The notes under the pieces are model-generated. The model ran no database searches, was not told the origin of the DNA, and worked only from the letters and a program-made list of their open reading frames with translations. A stretch of DNA of 64,000 nt, from positions 95,964-159,963 of the forward strand of contig JBNKNO010000002.1 of assembly GCA_050293885.1 (NCBI GenBank). The letters are read 5' to 3'. The position numbers and the translations under genes were made by a program. This DNA comes from Nitrogeniibacter sp050293885 (GTDB lineage Bacteria > Pseudomonadota > Gammaproteobacteria > Burkholderiales > Rhodocyclaceae). This document shows, piece by piece, positions 1 to 8,286 of the stretch; the first letter of the stretch is position 1, and each line of letters starts with the position of its first letter.

Positions 1-414
1 GCTGCCGGCGGTGTCGAGCAGCACGCTCAGGACGAGGCTGGTGGCCGATAGATACTTGCGTAGCCGGGCATCGAAACGCTGCTCGAGCAACTCGGGTACC
101 GTCGTGATGCGCCGCCCGATGAGCACGGGCGCGACGAACACCGCGGTGAACACCAGCACCAGCGCCGCCATCCATTCGTAATTGGCCACCGAGATGCCGG
201 TGGCCCAGGCCGCGCCCGGTAGTCCGATGAGGGTCGTGGACGAAATGTTGGAGGCAAACAGCGACAGGCCAATGACGCCGGCACCCAGTGTGCGCCCGGC
301 AAGGAACAACTCGTCGGCATCCGGGCTCTTGCGCGTGACACGCACGCAAACCGCGACGACTACCAGCAGGTAGCCCGCCACGATCACGTAATCGGCAGGG
401 TGAAGGGTGTTCAT
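1..414 (-). CDS. Sodium/solute symporter (SSS family), N-terminal part
   Basis: The N-terminal 138 residues are visible; the gene runs off the left edge of the window. The start is the ATG at 414. A first membrane helix (VIVAGYLLVVVAVCV) is followed by the core FLAGRTLGAGVIGLSLFASN, a signature of the SLC5/SSS fold in which the unwound TM1 region binds Na+ and substrate. Two further hydrophobic segments follow. SSS proteins couple sodium entry to uptake of sugars, organic acids or amino acids across the inner membrane; the substrate cannot be told from this fragment. The family is clear, the specificity is not. Confidence 0.85.
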   Translation of the reverse strand, partial: MNTLHPADYVIVAGYLLVVVAVCVRVTRKSPDADELFLAGRTLGAGVIGLSLFASNISSTTLIGLPGAAWATGISVANYEWMAALVLVFTAVFVAPVLIGRRITTVPELLEQRFDARLRKYLSATSLVLSVLLDTAGS

Positions 415-578
415 CCGCTATCCGTTGTCGTGGTGGTTCGGGGGTATTCAGGGAAACACGACAGCCACTTGCTTGCAAGCCGCCGGGGGCGGCTCACTGC
501 GGCGGAACAAGCCACTGAGCTCATGTCGGCAACCGACATCGCTCGCCCCGCCCATTTGCCACAATGGGAACACCGCGC

Positions 579-609
579 TTGACTTCGAGTGCACTCGAAC
601 TTCTAGCAT
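579..609 (+). promoter_or_regulatory. MerR-type promoter with palindromic operator
   Basis: A -35 box TTGACT (579-584) and a -10-like TAGCAT (604-609) are separated by 19 bp, the long spacing typical of promoters worked by MerR proteins. A perfect 16-bp palindrome, TTCGAGTGCACTCGAA (584-599), sits in the spacer. The MerR gene starts at 616, so this is most simply its own autoregulated promoter. Transcription would begin close to the start codon. Confidence 0.65.
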
Positions 610-615
610 GAACGC

Positions 616-1026
616 ATGACCCGTCAATTTCTGACCATCGGTGAGATGTCACGCCTGTGTGGCGTCTCCGCCCACACGCTTCGTTTCTACGAAGCCGAGG
701 GTATCTTGCTACCCGCCGCACGGGCACCCAACGGGCACCGCCGCTATCGGCAGGACGACGTGCGATGGCTCGAGTTCGTGCTTCGGCTCAAGGTGACCGG
801 CATGCCGTTGGCCGAGATCCGCGCCTATGCCGAGTTGCGCCTGCGCGGCGATGACACGCTCGATGCACGACTCGACATGCTCAAGCACCATCGCGAGCGG
901 CTGGCCAGGCAAATCGACATACTGACCCAAAGTTCACGCGCGCTGGACGAGAAGATCGACATCTATCGAAACCTGATCGCCCAGGCCGATGCAACACCCC
1001 GGAGAAAGGCCCATGACCCCGACTGA
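616..1026 (+). CDS. MerR-family transcriptional regulator
   Basis: 136 residues. The N-terminal winged helix-turn-helix (LTIGEMSRLCGVSAHTLRFY, residues 6-25) with NGHRRY after it is typical of MerR proteins that bind long-spacer promoters as dimers. The C-terminal half forms the usual dimerisation coiled coil (about residues 75-120). No metal-binding cysteine cluster is visible, so it resembles the redox/small-molecule branch more than metal sensors. A palindrome lies directly upstream. Its 3' end overlaps the following CMD-family gene, so the two are probably co-transcribed. No Shine-Dalgarno sequence precedes the ATG, and the predicted transcript start is at or next to it, so translation may be leaderless. 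Confidence 0.9.
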   Translation: MTRQFLTIGEMSRLCGVSAHTLRFYEAEGILLPAARAPNGHRRYRQDDVRWLEFVLRLKVTGMPLAEIRAYAELRLRGDDTLDARLDMLKHHRERLARQIDILTQSSRALDEKIDIYRNLIAQADATPRRKAHDPD

Positions 1027-1429
1027 ACAGACCCATCCGTCCGAGCGCTACACCCGCGGGTGGGAGAAACTGAAGGAGATTGACGGCGAGGCGGGTGAAC
1101 GTGTAATCGAGTCGCTGGCCGATATTGCACCGGACTTCGCCAACTACCTGATCGAGTTTCCGTTCGGCGACATCTACTCACGCCCGCAACTCGACCTCAA
1201 GTCGCGCGAGATCGGCGTGGTGGCGGCACTGACGGCGATGGGCAACGCCACACCCCAACTGAGGGTTCACATCCACGGCGCGCTGAACGTCGGCTGCAGC
1301 CGTGAAGAAATCGTCGAAATCATCATGCAGATGGCGGTGTACGCTGGCTTTCCGGCGGCGCTGAACGGTTTGTTCGCCGCGCGCGAGGTGTTCGCGGCGC
1401 GGGATGCGCGGACGCCGGCCGCGTCGTGA
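1013..1429 (+). CDS. Carboxymuconolactone decarboxylase (CMD) family protein
   Basis: 138 residues from the ATG at 1013, preceded by GGAGAAAG at 1001-1008; an in-frame upstream ATG (989) has no ribosome site. The region SREIGVVAALTAMGNATPQL, then HIHGALNVGCSREEIVEI and a C-terminal QMAVYAGFPAALNGL, matches the CMD/AhpD fold. It has a single cysteine in this region and no CxxC pair, so it is closer to gamma-carboxymuconolactone decarboxylase-like proteins than to AhpD-type peroxidases. The start lies inside the end of the MerR gene (14-bp overlap), which implies joint expression and probable control by that regulator. The substrate is unknown. Confidence 0.85.
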   Translation: MTPTEQTHPSERYTRGWEKLKEIDGEAGERVIESLADIAPDFANYLIEFPFGDIYSRPQLDLKSREIGVVAALTAMGNATPQLRVHIHGALNVGCSREEIVEIIMQMAVYAGFPAALNGLFAAREVFAARDARTPAAS

Positions 1430-1442
1430 AGCCCTCGCGTTT

Positions 1443-1478
1443 GGGCGACAAACAGGGTCAGGGCGACAAACAGGGTCA
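1443..1478. repeat. Two tandem copies of an 18-bp repeat
   Basis: GGGCGACAAACAGGGTCA occurs twice head to tail (1443-1460 and 1461-1478) just after the CMD gene stop and is followed by AGCCCTGAAATCA. The copies are identical. The motif resembles short intergenic repeats seen beside REP-type transposases in proteobacteria, but no transposase is near, so that origin is a guess. Confidence 0.6.
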
Positions 1479-1540
1479 AGCCCTGAAATCACGCACCTTG
1501 ATTGATCGGCGGAGCCGATGCTGCTGACTAAGGCGGGTCA

Positions 1541-1969
1541 TCACGCCGCCATATTCTTCTCGATCAAGAACGCCGCCAACTGTCTATCTTCCTTGTTGGT
1601 GTGCACCAAAAACCACTCGATCAAATAGCCAACCACTTCTTCTTTACGCTGCTCCGAGCGCTCCAGTGCCAACTCGACCTCCTTGGCCCCAAGCCGATCC
1701 AGCAGATCGCGATGATGCCCCTTGTGCTTCTTGTAGTCCGGGTAGCCGGCGCGAATCATCATGTTCTCTTCGCTGAGGAAGTGGAACTTCGCATAGGCAT
1801 TCAATTCTTCAACGAGTGAATTCTGGTACTCGACATCGCGCGACTTCCCGAATTCAATAACAAATTTGTTGATCAGGCCGACAAAATAGTGATGCTGATC
1901 GTCGATGTCCTTCACACCCAACTCGTACTCTGGTTTCCAGGCAAACGTATCCATTTTCGGCGCCGACAT
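1541..1969 (-). CDS. Bacteriohemerythrin (hemerythrin-domain protein)
   Basis: About 142 residues from the ATG at 1969; in-frame ATGs at 1993 and 1954 are alternatives and none has a strong ribosome site. The diiron ligand pattern is complete: a His in DDQHHYF, HxxxE in HFLSEENM, HxxxH in KHKGHH and HxxxxD in HTNKEDR. Such single-domain cytoplasmic proteins bind O2 reversibly and serve in oxygen storage, delivery to respiratory enzymes or sensing in microaerobic bacteria. The gene stands alone, with no chemotaxis or GGDEF domain fused. The family call is firm; the physiological role is inferred. Confidence 0.9.
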   Translation of the reverse strand: MSAPKMDTFAWKPEYELGVKDIDDQHHYFVGLINKFVIEFGKSRDVEYQNSLVEELNAYAKFHFLSEENMMIRAGYPDYKKHKGHHRDLLDRLGAKEVELALERSEQRKEEVVGYLIEWFLVHTNKEDRQLAAFLIEKNMAA

Positions 1970-2107
1970 TCCATGGTTGCTTGAAACAAGCATCGCCTCA
2001 GCGAGCCCGCGTGGCGCGCGTTGCAGCGACGCCTTACGCACACTACCACTCAACACGACACGGCGCACGACCCGCCGCAAACCCGGCGCGACGAGTACCC
2101 GACAAAG

Positions 2108-2135
2108 AAAACGGCGGCCCGAAGGCCGCCGTTTT
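2108..2135 (-). terminator. Rho-independent terminator after the secreted repeat protein
   Basis: A 12-bp perfect stem (2108-2119 with 2124-2135) around a 4-nt loop, with T-runs on both strands. It lies about 80 bp downstream of the minus-strand gene ending at 2215. Confidence 0.85.
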
Positions 2136-2214
2136 CATGTCCTGCGCGCAGCGGCGGAATCACCACCAAGCGCGTGCCGGGAGACCGGCATTCGGACCGC
2201 AGGGGTGAGCCCGC

Positions 2215-2541
2215 TTATGCGCCTTTGGGGGCGCTGCTCACCTGGCTGGCGCGCTGCCAGCCCTTGTCGGTATGGACGAAGGTCGAACCCGTGTTGGGAT
2301 CGACATAGACTTCGTACGAGCCCGCCTTCGAATTCTTCAACTCGGTGGTGGTGGTCGTGCGCTTCCAGCCGGAGAGGGTATTGACGAAGGCCGAACCGGT
2401 GGCGCCGTCGATGTAGACTTCGTACGAGCCGGGCTCCGAGTTGATGATGGTGGCACGCTCATCGGTGGCCACCGCCTGCGTGGAAAAACCCGCGCCAAAC
2501 AGGGCGATCGCGCTCAGTGCGATGGCAATTTTCGTTTTCAT
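2215..2541 (-). CDS. Small secreted protein with two tandem GSYEVY repeats
   Basis: 108 residues, starting at the ATG at 2541 with AAGGAG 8 bases upstream. A Sec signal peptide (MKTKIAIALSAIALFGAGFS, then TQAVA before TDE) is followed by two homologous units: GSYEVYIDGATGSAFVNTL with GWKR, and GSYEVYVDPNTGSTFVHTD with GWQR. The units are about 29 residues apart, linked by a Thr-rich stretch (TTTTTE), and the DNA shows the same duplication. The protein should be exported to the periplasm or outside. I do not recognise the family. The Tyr/Val alternation suggests two short beta hairpins. It stands alone with its own terminator. Confidence 0.8.
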   Translation of the reverse strand: MKTKIAIALSAIALFGAGFSTQAVATDERATIINSEPGSYEVYIDGATGSAFVNTLSGWKRTTTTTELKNSKAGSYEVYVDPNTGSTFVHTDKGWQRASQVSSAPKGA

Positions 2542-3156
2542 TGCGGTACTCCTTTCTATCTTGAAGCCGGTCTGCCAAGGCGGCGGCGGGTTGCCGTGCA
2601 ACGGGCTTGACGTCCTTGGCACAAATATTTTTTCAGCGCTATTAGAAAACAAATATTGCAGCACAGCAAAATGAAATTTTCGATCATTCCATAAGCCGAA
2701 TTTGTACTGAGAACATTGTCACGATTGGCTTACAAGAAAACCGGGGGATGTTAAATCAGCAGATCTCTACTGCAACAATGTTGCATTACAACAAACCATG
2801 CGTGACTGAAAAACACCGCCGCCACGGCATGCTTGCCACGACACCGGCGCAGCCCATCTCGCGGCAAGCGGATCAAGTCTCAGCGCTTGGCGCCACCCGT
2901 TGTCGTGCAAACGGGATCGTCCTGGGCGCGAATGTCTGGCCAAACGTATTTGAGAGCGAAATGCCGCATCGCACCAACTCGACTATTTGATCATGGGCAA
3001 GCGGGCTTTCTACCGAAACCGGCGTCACGGAGCGGAGAAGCGAAGACGGCACAACGCCGCACCGGGCGTACACGACCAAAACATTGCGCGGCGCAGCAGG
3101 TCGATGTGTATTGGCTGCGGCCAGGGAATGCGCGCGGCCATGGGCTTCCACCTGGG
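2542..3156. other. 615-bp intergenic region, no convincing gene
   Basis: The stretch from about 2620 to 2800 is clearly richer in A and T than its surroundings and must hold the promoter of the minus-strand secreted-protein gene. A short inverted repeat, GCAAC-AAT-GTTGC, lies near 2773-2785. The rest (2800-3156) returns to high GC. Short open frames here have neither ribosome sites nor recognisable sequence, so I call no gene. Confidence 0.5.
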
Positions 3157-4398
3157 CTAAGCTTGGGCCGCGACCTCTCGCTCCACGCGCACCAGCCACC
3201 CCAGCGCCATGAGCGCCAGCAGCACGACCGGGAAGATCGTCCAGTTCACCGCGCCCCAGCCCCAGGCATTGAGCATCTGGCCAGACATGAACGAGGCGAA
3301 GGCGACGGTGCCGAAGAGGATGAAGTCGTTGGCGCCCTGGGCCTTGCCCTTTTCTTCGAAGCGATAGGTGTCGGTAACCATCGCAGTGGCGCCGATAAAG
3401 CCGAAATTCCAACCGACGCCCAGCAGGATGAGGGCGCCCCAGAAGTTGAACAGTTCCACGCCGGCCAATGCAAGCAGGCCGCAGCCGACGAGAATGATGA
3501 GGCCGGTGGCGACAATCGGCGTCTTGCCGAAGCGGCCAATGAGCTGACCGGTGAAGAAACTGGGTACGAACATGGCCAGCACATGCCATTGGATGCCGAG
3601 CGTCGATTCATCGGCTGTGAAACCGCAGCCGATCATTGCCAGCGGCGCGGCGGTCATCACCAACGCCATCAGGGCATACGCGGCGGTGCCACACAACACG
3701 GCAACCATGAATCGCGGCTGGCGGACGATCTCGCGCAGCGGGCGCGCGGGCGCCGCCGAGGGGCCGGTTTGCACGCCGCCCGGATGCGAGGGCGCAAGAA
3801 ACGCGAGGACGACGAGCGACACCGCAATCAAGGCCGTGCCACTCAGGAACGCGCCGGCAAAGGGCACCGGGAGGAGTAGATCCTTGGTCCAGATCACGGT
3901 CTGCGGGCCGAGAATGGCGGCAAAGATGCCGCCCACCAGCACCCACGAGATGGCCTTCGCCTTGAAGCTCGCGGTGCCACGATCGGCGGCCGCAAAACGA
4001 TATTGCTGAACGAAGGCGCCGGCGACGCCGCTGAGGGTGAGTGCCAACGCAAACAGCCAGAAGGAGTGCACCCACAAGGCCCATGCGGCGAGCATCAGGC
4101 CGGCGATGCCGATCGCCGCGCCCCCCATGAAGCCGGCCTTGCGCCCGACCGCACGCATGAGCATGGCCGCCGGCAGCGCCCCCAGGGCGATGCCCAGCGT
4201 GTAGCCGCTGACCGGCAGCGTCGCCAGCGATTTGTCGGCTGCCAGCAGGTAGCTGCCGGAGATGCCGCCGAGTGCGATGTTGATCGGCCCAGCCGCCCCG
4301 CCAAAGGCCTGGCAAGTTGCGTAGAGCGTCGCATTGCGTCGGGCAACGGCGTTTTCGTCTGCCGCCTGGAGATCGTCTTGAGGCGTGGTTTCGGTCAT
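3157..4398 (-). CDS. MFS transporter
   Basis: 413 residues from the ATG at 4398, with GAGGAC 6 bases upstream. The hydrophobic profile fits 12 membrane helices. The loop between helices 2 and 3 reads MRAVGRKAGF, a form of the MFS A-motif, and a second half-repeat begins near PLREIVRQPRF. A cytoplasmic N-terminal tail of about 20 residues precedes the first helix, and the protein ends VRVEREVAAQA. It is divergent from ndh across a 296-bp gap. No substrate-defining feature is visible. The family is secure, the substrate unknown. Confidence 0.85.
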   Translation of the reverse strand: MTETTPQDDLQAADENAVARRNATLYATCQAFGGAAGPINIALGGISGSYLLAADKSLATLPVSGYTLGIALGALPAAMLMRAVGRKAGFMGGAAIGIAGLMLAAWALWVHSFWLFALALTLSGVAGAFVQQYRFAAADRGTASFKAKAISWVLVGGIFAAILGPQTVIWTKDLLLPVPFAGAFLSGTALIAVSLVVLAFLAPSHPGGVQTGPSAAPARPLREIVRQPRFMVAVLCGTAAYALMALVMTAAPLAMIGCGFTADESTLGIQWHVLAMFVPSFFTGQLIGRFGKTPIVATGLIILVGCGLLALAGVELFNFWGALILLGVGWNFGFIGATAMVTDTYRFEEKGKAQGANDFILFGTVAFASFMSGQMLNAWGWGAVNWTIFPVVLLALMALGWLVRVEREVAAQA

Positions 4399-4694
4399 GT
4401 TGTCCTCAAGTATTCCATGCGCGACGGCGACGGTCTCGGTCGTCGGCTTGTCGGGAAACGTTCCGGGATGGTGCGCTGCATTGCGTCGAGACGGGATGGC
4501 GCATGCGCGACGGATGCTATCGGAGGCGGATGGATCGTGCAATGTGCCGTGCCACGGGCGCGAAGGCAGGATCGGCACTCGCCGGAGCGCCATTTTCCTG
4601 GTGCACCGCAACAAATTTCCTTCCCACGAAACCCGAGAACGCCCTAGAATGGTGCGATCAAAAAAATTATTCAGTACCCTCAAGGAGTTACGGC

Positions 4695-6050
4695 ATGAGT
4701 CCTATCCACGGCACACAAGTGCCTGATGCGCGAAGCACCGCTGATCCGAACCTGCATCGGATCGTTGTCGTCGGCGGCGGCGCCGGCGGTCTGGAGCTGG
4801 CCACCCGCTTGGGCGAAACGCTTGGCAAACGCAATCACGCCACCATCACCCTGGTCGACCGCAAACGCACCCATATCTGGAAGCCATTGCTGCACCAGGT
4901 GGCCGCCGGCCGACTGGACATGGATGACGACGAACTGGAATACCTTGCCCAGTCACGCTGGCACCATTTCCGTTACTTCAACGGTTCGATGGATGGGCTG
5001 GATCGCGAGAATCGTCGCATCTTCGTGGCCCCCACGGTGGACGAGGACGGTCAAGAGATCACCCCGCGCCGTGCGGTGCCTTACGACACGCTGGTGATTG
5101 CCGTGGGCAGCACCTCCAACGACTTCGGCACGCCGGGCGTGGCTGAGCACGCCATTGCGCTCGATTCGGCCGAGCAGGCGGTGCGTTTCAATCGCAAGCT
5201 GATCAACGCCTGCCTGCGCGCCAACAGCCAGCACGAACCGCTGCGTCCGGGCCAGCTGCATGTGGCGATCATCGGCGCTGGCGCCACCGGCGTGGAACTG
5301 GCCGCCGAACTGCACAAGACCACCCGCGAGATCGCCTCCTTTGGCCTCGACAACATGGACTTCGACCAGACCGTGAAGCTCACGCTCATCGAAGCCGGCC
5401 CGCGCATCGTGCCGCAGTTGCCCGAAACACTGTCCGAAGGCGTCTCCGATCTGCTCAAGGGGCTGGGCGTGGACGTGCTCACGGACTGCCGTGTGACCGC
5501 CATTACCGCCGACGGCGTCACCTTGGAGAATGGCACCGTCATCCCCAGCGAGTTGAAAGTATGGGCGGCAGGGGTGAAGGCGCCCGGCTTTCTGGCCGAC
5601 CTGGGTCTGGAGACCAACCGCATCAACCAGATCGTGGTGCGCGACACCTTGCAAAGCACCACGGACGACAACATTTTCGCGCTCGGCGACTGCGCTTCGT
5701 GTGCCCTGCCGGGAGGCGGATTCGTGCCCCCGCGTGCCCAGGCGGCACACCAGCAAGCCTCGCTGCTGCTCAAGTCGATGAAGGCGCGGCTCGATGGCGA
5801 CCCGCTGCCGAAGTATGTGTACAAGGACTTCGGCTCGCTGGTGTCGCTCGGCAAATACAGCACGGTGGGCAGCCTCATGGGCGGGCTGATCGGGGGCAGC
5901 GTGAAAATTCAGGGGCTGTTCGCCATGGTGATGTACAAGTCGCTGTACAAGATGCACCTGCTGGCGCTGCATGGCTGGTTCAAGACGCTGCTCGACACCA
6001 TCGGGCGCTTGGTGCTGCGACGCACCGAGCCACATGTGAAGCTGCACTGA
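4695..6050 (+). CDS. ndh: Type II NADH:quinone oxidoreductase (NDH-2)
   Basis: 451 residues from the ATG at 4695 (AAGGAG at 4682-4687). A first Rossmann motif for FAD (VVVGGGAGGLELATRLG, about residues 23-39) is followed by a second for NADH (VAIIGAGATGVELAAELH, near 193) and the FAD-contact motif FALGDCAS near 332. The C-terminal region ends with a hydrophobic, basic stretch (about 400-445) that anchors NDH-2 enzymes to the membrane. The enzyme oxidises NADH and reduces quinone without pumping protons. It is transcribed alone and followed by a strong terminator. Length and motif order match the family. Confidence 0.93.
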   Translation: MSPIHGTQVPDARSTADPNLHRIVVVGGGAGGLELATRLGETLGKRNHATITLVDRKRTHIWKPLLHQVAAGRLDMDDDELEYLAQSRWHHFRYFNGSMDGLDRENRRIFVAPTVDEDGQEITPRRAVPYDTLVIAVGSTSNDFGTPGVAEHAIALDSAEQAVRFNRKLINACLRANSQHEPLRPGQLHVAIIGAGATGVELAAELHKTTREIASFGLDNMDFDQTVKLTLIEAGPRIVPQLPETLSEGVSDLLKGLGVDVLTDCRVTAITADGVTLENGTVIPSELKVWAAGVKAPGFLADLGLETNRINQIVVRDTLQSTTDDNIFALGDCASCALPGGGFVPPRAQAAHQQASLLLKSMKARLDGDPLPKYVYKDFGSLVSLGKYSTVGSLMGGLIGGSVKIQGLFAMVMYKSLYKMHLLALHGWFKTLLDTIGRLVLRRTEPHVKLH

Positions 6051-6071
6051 AGGCGGTGCGGCGTTGAAGAC

Positions 6072-6097
6072 ACGGCGACCTGCGGGTCGCCGTTTTT
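6072..6097 (+). terminator. Rho-independent terminator after ndh
   Basis: Stem ACGGCGACC (6072-6080) with GGTCGCCGT (6085-6093), loop TGCG, then a run of T. It lies 22 bases after the ndh stop codon. Confidence 0.9.
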
Positions 6098-6141
6098 GTT
6101 TCAGCACACAAGCGGGGCGCTTCGAACACCGGCCGTTGCAC

Positions 6142-6169
6142 TTGATCGCCATGCCCGAGGCGGTATGCT
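6142..6169 (+). promoter_or_regulatory. Probable sigma-70 promoter of the OPT transporter
   Basis: TTGATC (6142-6147), a 16-bp spacer and TATGCT (6164-6169). A start near 6176 would put the ATG at 6198 about 22 nt downstream and would leave the in-frame ATG at 6165 outside the transcript. Confidence 0.5.
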
Positions 6170-6197
6170 GGGTCGGGTCTTCCGCCCTCGCCTGCCC

Positions 6198-7910
6198 ATG
6201 CCACACCAACGCGAACTGACCCTGCGCGCCCTGCTCACCGGCCTGCTCCTCGGTGCGGCACTCACCCCCTGCAATGTCTACGCCGGCCTCAAGATCGGCT
6301 GGTCCTTCAACATGTCGATCATCGCCTTGCTGCTCGGTTTCGGCTTCTGGCGCAGCCTCACCGCCACCGCCGGCACAGCCGAATGGACACGCAAGGAAAG
6401 CAACATCAGCCAGACCACGGCCTCGTCGGCAGCGTCGATCATCTCCGGCGGGCTGGTGGCGCCGATTCCAGCCTACGCGCTGATCAGCGGCACACCCATG
6501 ACGCTGTTGCCGATGATGGCCTGGGTATTCGCGGTGAGTTTTCTGGGCATCTGGGTGGCGTGGTATCTGCGCCCGATGCTGGTGGTGCGCAGCGGCCTGC
6601 GCTTTCCCTCGGGCATGGCCACGCTCGAAACACTCAACGACATCTTCGGCCACGGCCGCGAGGCGCTGCGGCGTATTACCGTGCTGGCGAGCGCCGGCCT
6701 CGCCTCGGCCGGACTCAAGGCCATCGACGCTTTTGTTGTCACACTGCCCAAATGGGCGCCCACGGCGTGGCTGGGGAAGTTCACCTTCGCGCTCGAACCC
6801 TCGCTGCTGTTGCTGGGCTTCGGCGGCATCATCGGCCTGCGCGTCGGTTTGTCGCTGCTGCTCGGTGCCGTACTGGCCTGGGGAGTGCTCGCACCCACGA
6901 TGCTCGCGGCCGGGCGCATCGCCCTTCCGGCCGACCACACGGGCAGCCTGTTCGGCCCGCTGGTCGAATGGCTGTTGTGGCCGGGCGTGAGTCTGATGGT
7001 ATGCGCGAGTCTGACCAGCTTCGTGTGCCAGGGCGCCGCCGTGCTCCGACATCGCCCCGACGCCAACGCGTGCCCGGCGTCGCACGAACACGTCACCGTT
7101 CCCGTGGTCGGTCCACTGCTCGGCATGGCACTGGCCACGGTGCTAACGGTGCTGCTGCAGGTCGTGCTGTTCGACATCAGTGTGTTCATGGCGATGCTGG
7201 CGGTGCCGTTCGCGATGCTGCTGGCAACAGTGGCTGCACGCGTGGTGGGCGACACCGGCATCCCGCCCATCGGCGCCATCGGCAAGGTCTCGCAACTGGG
7301 GTTCGGGGTGCTTGCACCCGGCCAGGCGGTCACCAACCTGATGACCGCGAACGTGGCGGGCGGCGCCGCCGGCCAGTGCGCCGACCTGCTCAACGACTTG
7401 CGCACCGGCCATGGCATCGGCGCCAGTCCGGGGCGGCAGGCGATTGCCCAGTGTCTCGGCGTGGTGACCGGCAGCGTCGTCGGCGTGGTGGTGTATGTCG
7501 CGCTGATTCCCGATCCGGCCTTGCTGCTCACCGAACAGTGGCCCGCGCCAGCGGTGGCGACCTGGAAGGCGGTGGCCGAAACGCTCTCGGTGGGCTTGTC
7601 CGCCGTGCCGGCCGATGCCCGCCTCGCCATGGGGTTCGGCGCAATCGCCGGTATCGCCCTGGCGCTCGCCGACGATCGCCTGCCGGAACGACGACGCCAC
7701 TGGCTCCCCAGCCCGGTCGCGGTCGGGCTGGCCTTCGTGATTCCGGCCTCGGTATCGCTGATGATGGCCCTCGGCGCGGTGCTGGTCGCGCTGCTCAGCC
7801 GTCTTAGTCCAGACGCGGCGCGCCGCTACGCCATCGCCGCCGCCGCGGGGCTGATCGCCGGCGAATCGCTCGTGGGCGTCGGTGCCGCCCTGGTGTCGAT
7901 GGTGAATTAG
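6198..7910 (+). CDS. OPT-family oligopeptide/metal-chelate transporter
   Basis: 570 residues from the ATG at 6198; an in-frame ATG at 6165 would overlap the likely -10 box. The N-terminal region TPCNVYAGLKIGWSFNMSI and the central VGDTGIPPIGAIGKVSQ are hallmarks of the OPT superfamily, and the hydrophobicity fits some 14-16 membrane helices. Bacterial OPT proteins import peptides or siderophore-like metal chelates by proton coupling; substrate not deducible. The stop codon TAG at 7908-7910 lies inside the terminal inverted repeat of a MITE-like element, so the native C-terminus may have been changed by insertion. The protein ends LVGVGAALVSMVN, in a plausible last helix. Confidence 0.88.
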   Translation: MPHQRELTLRALLTGLLLGAALTPCNVYAGLKIGWSFNMSIIALLLGFGFWRSLTATAGTAEWTRKESNISQTTASSAASIISGGLVAPIPAYALISGTPMTLLPMMAWVFAVSFLGIWVAWYLRPMLVVRSGLRFPSGMATLETLNDIFGHGREALRRITVLASAGLASAGLKAIDAFVVTLPKWAPTAWLGKFTFALEPSLLLLGFGGIIGLRVGLSLLLGAVLAWGVLAPTMLAAGRIALPADHTGSLFGPLVEWLLWPGVSLMVCASLTSFVCQGAAVLRHRPDANACPASHEHVTVPVVGPLLGMALATVLTVLLQVVLFDISVFMAMLAVPFAMLLATVAARVVGDTGIPPIGAIGKVSQLGFGVLAPGQAVTNLMTANVAGGAAGQCADLLNDLRTGHGIGASPGRQAIAQCLGVVTGSVVGVVVYVALIPDPALLLTEQWPAPAVATWKAVAETLSVGLSAVPADARLAMGFGAIAGIALALADDRLPERRRHWLPSPVAVGLAFVIPASVSLMMALGAVLVALLSRLSPDAARRYAIAAAAGLIAGESLVGVGAALVSMVN

Positions 7911-8070
7911 GGCGTGTTCACAGTAGGTACGCGGTCGCGCACAGAGCTGTTCGTGTCCATGGCCGCGTTGCGCCTCCTTGCCTGGGGGCCACCCAGGCTG
8001 CGTCGGCGCGCCTTATTGCGAGCATTCATGATCATCACGCGATCCACTTCCCTACTGTGAACACCCCCTA
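7908..8070. mobile_element. MITE-like element with 22-bp terminal inverted repeats
   Basis: 163 bp. The two ends (7908-7929 and 8049-8070) are inverted repeats matching at 20 of 22 positions, with a perfect 14-bp core GTGTTCACAGTAGG / CCTACTGTGAACAC. Both ends begin TAGGG, so a TA target duplication of the IS630/Tc1-mariner kind is possible. An internal hairpin (CCTGGG 7981-7986, CCCAGG 7992-7997) lies near the middle. No transposase is encoded; a 42-codon open frame on the minus strand has no recognisable content. It overlaps the stop codon of the OPT transporter. Confidence 0.7.
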
Positions 8071-8163
8071 GGGCAACGCACCTCGCGTAAACCCCCACGG
8101 CACGAGTACCCGCGGTCTTCTATATCAGATAAGTGACATTACGTATTCACTCGCGCGACCAAT

Positions 8164-8179
8164 TGGCACACCATGCGCT
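8164..8179 (+). promoter_or_regulatory. Candidate sigma-54 promoter upstream of dctP
   Basis: TGGCACACCATGCGCT has the -24 element TGGCAC intact and the essential GG-N10-GC spacing, though -12 reads GCGC rather than TTGC. C4-dicarboxylate transport genes are often sigma-54/DctD dependent. It lies about 108 bp before dctP. Confidence 0.4.
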
Positions 8180-8286
8180 GGCCTGATGAAAAAGGTCATT
8201 TTGGTGCCGCAAGAATCGGTAGGCGGCACCGGCACCCCGCCCCAAGGGTCTGGCGTGTCTTAACGCAATAACGAGGAGGAGTACTC

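Noticed and set aside
2748..2990. 80-codon plus-strand frame in the 2.5-3.1 kb gap
   Set aside because: No ribosome site, no recognisable sequence and poor codon character.
4953..7091. Long open frame on the minus strand (712 codons)
   Set aside because: It lies opposite ndh and the OPT transporter, is His/Gln/Arg-rich with no motifs, and is a by-product of high-GC codon use.
7907..8098. 63-codon frame inside the MITE-like element
   Set aside because: It depends on the repeat ends, has no domain, and MITEs do not encode proteins.
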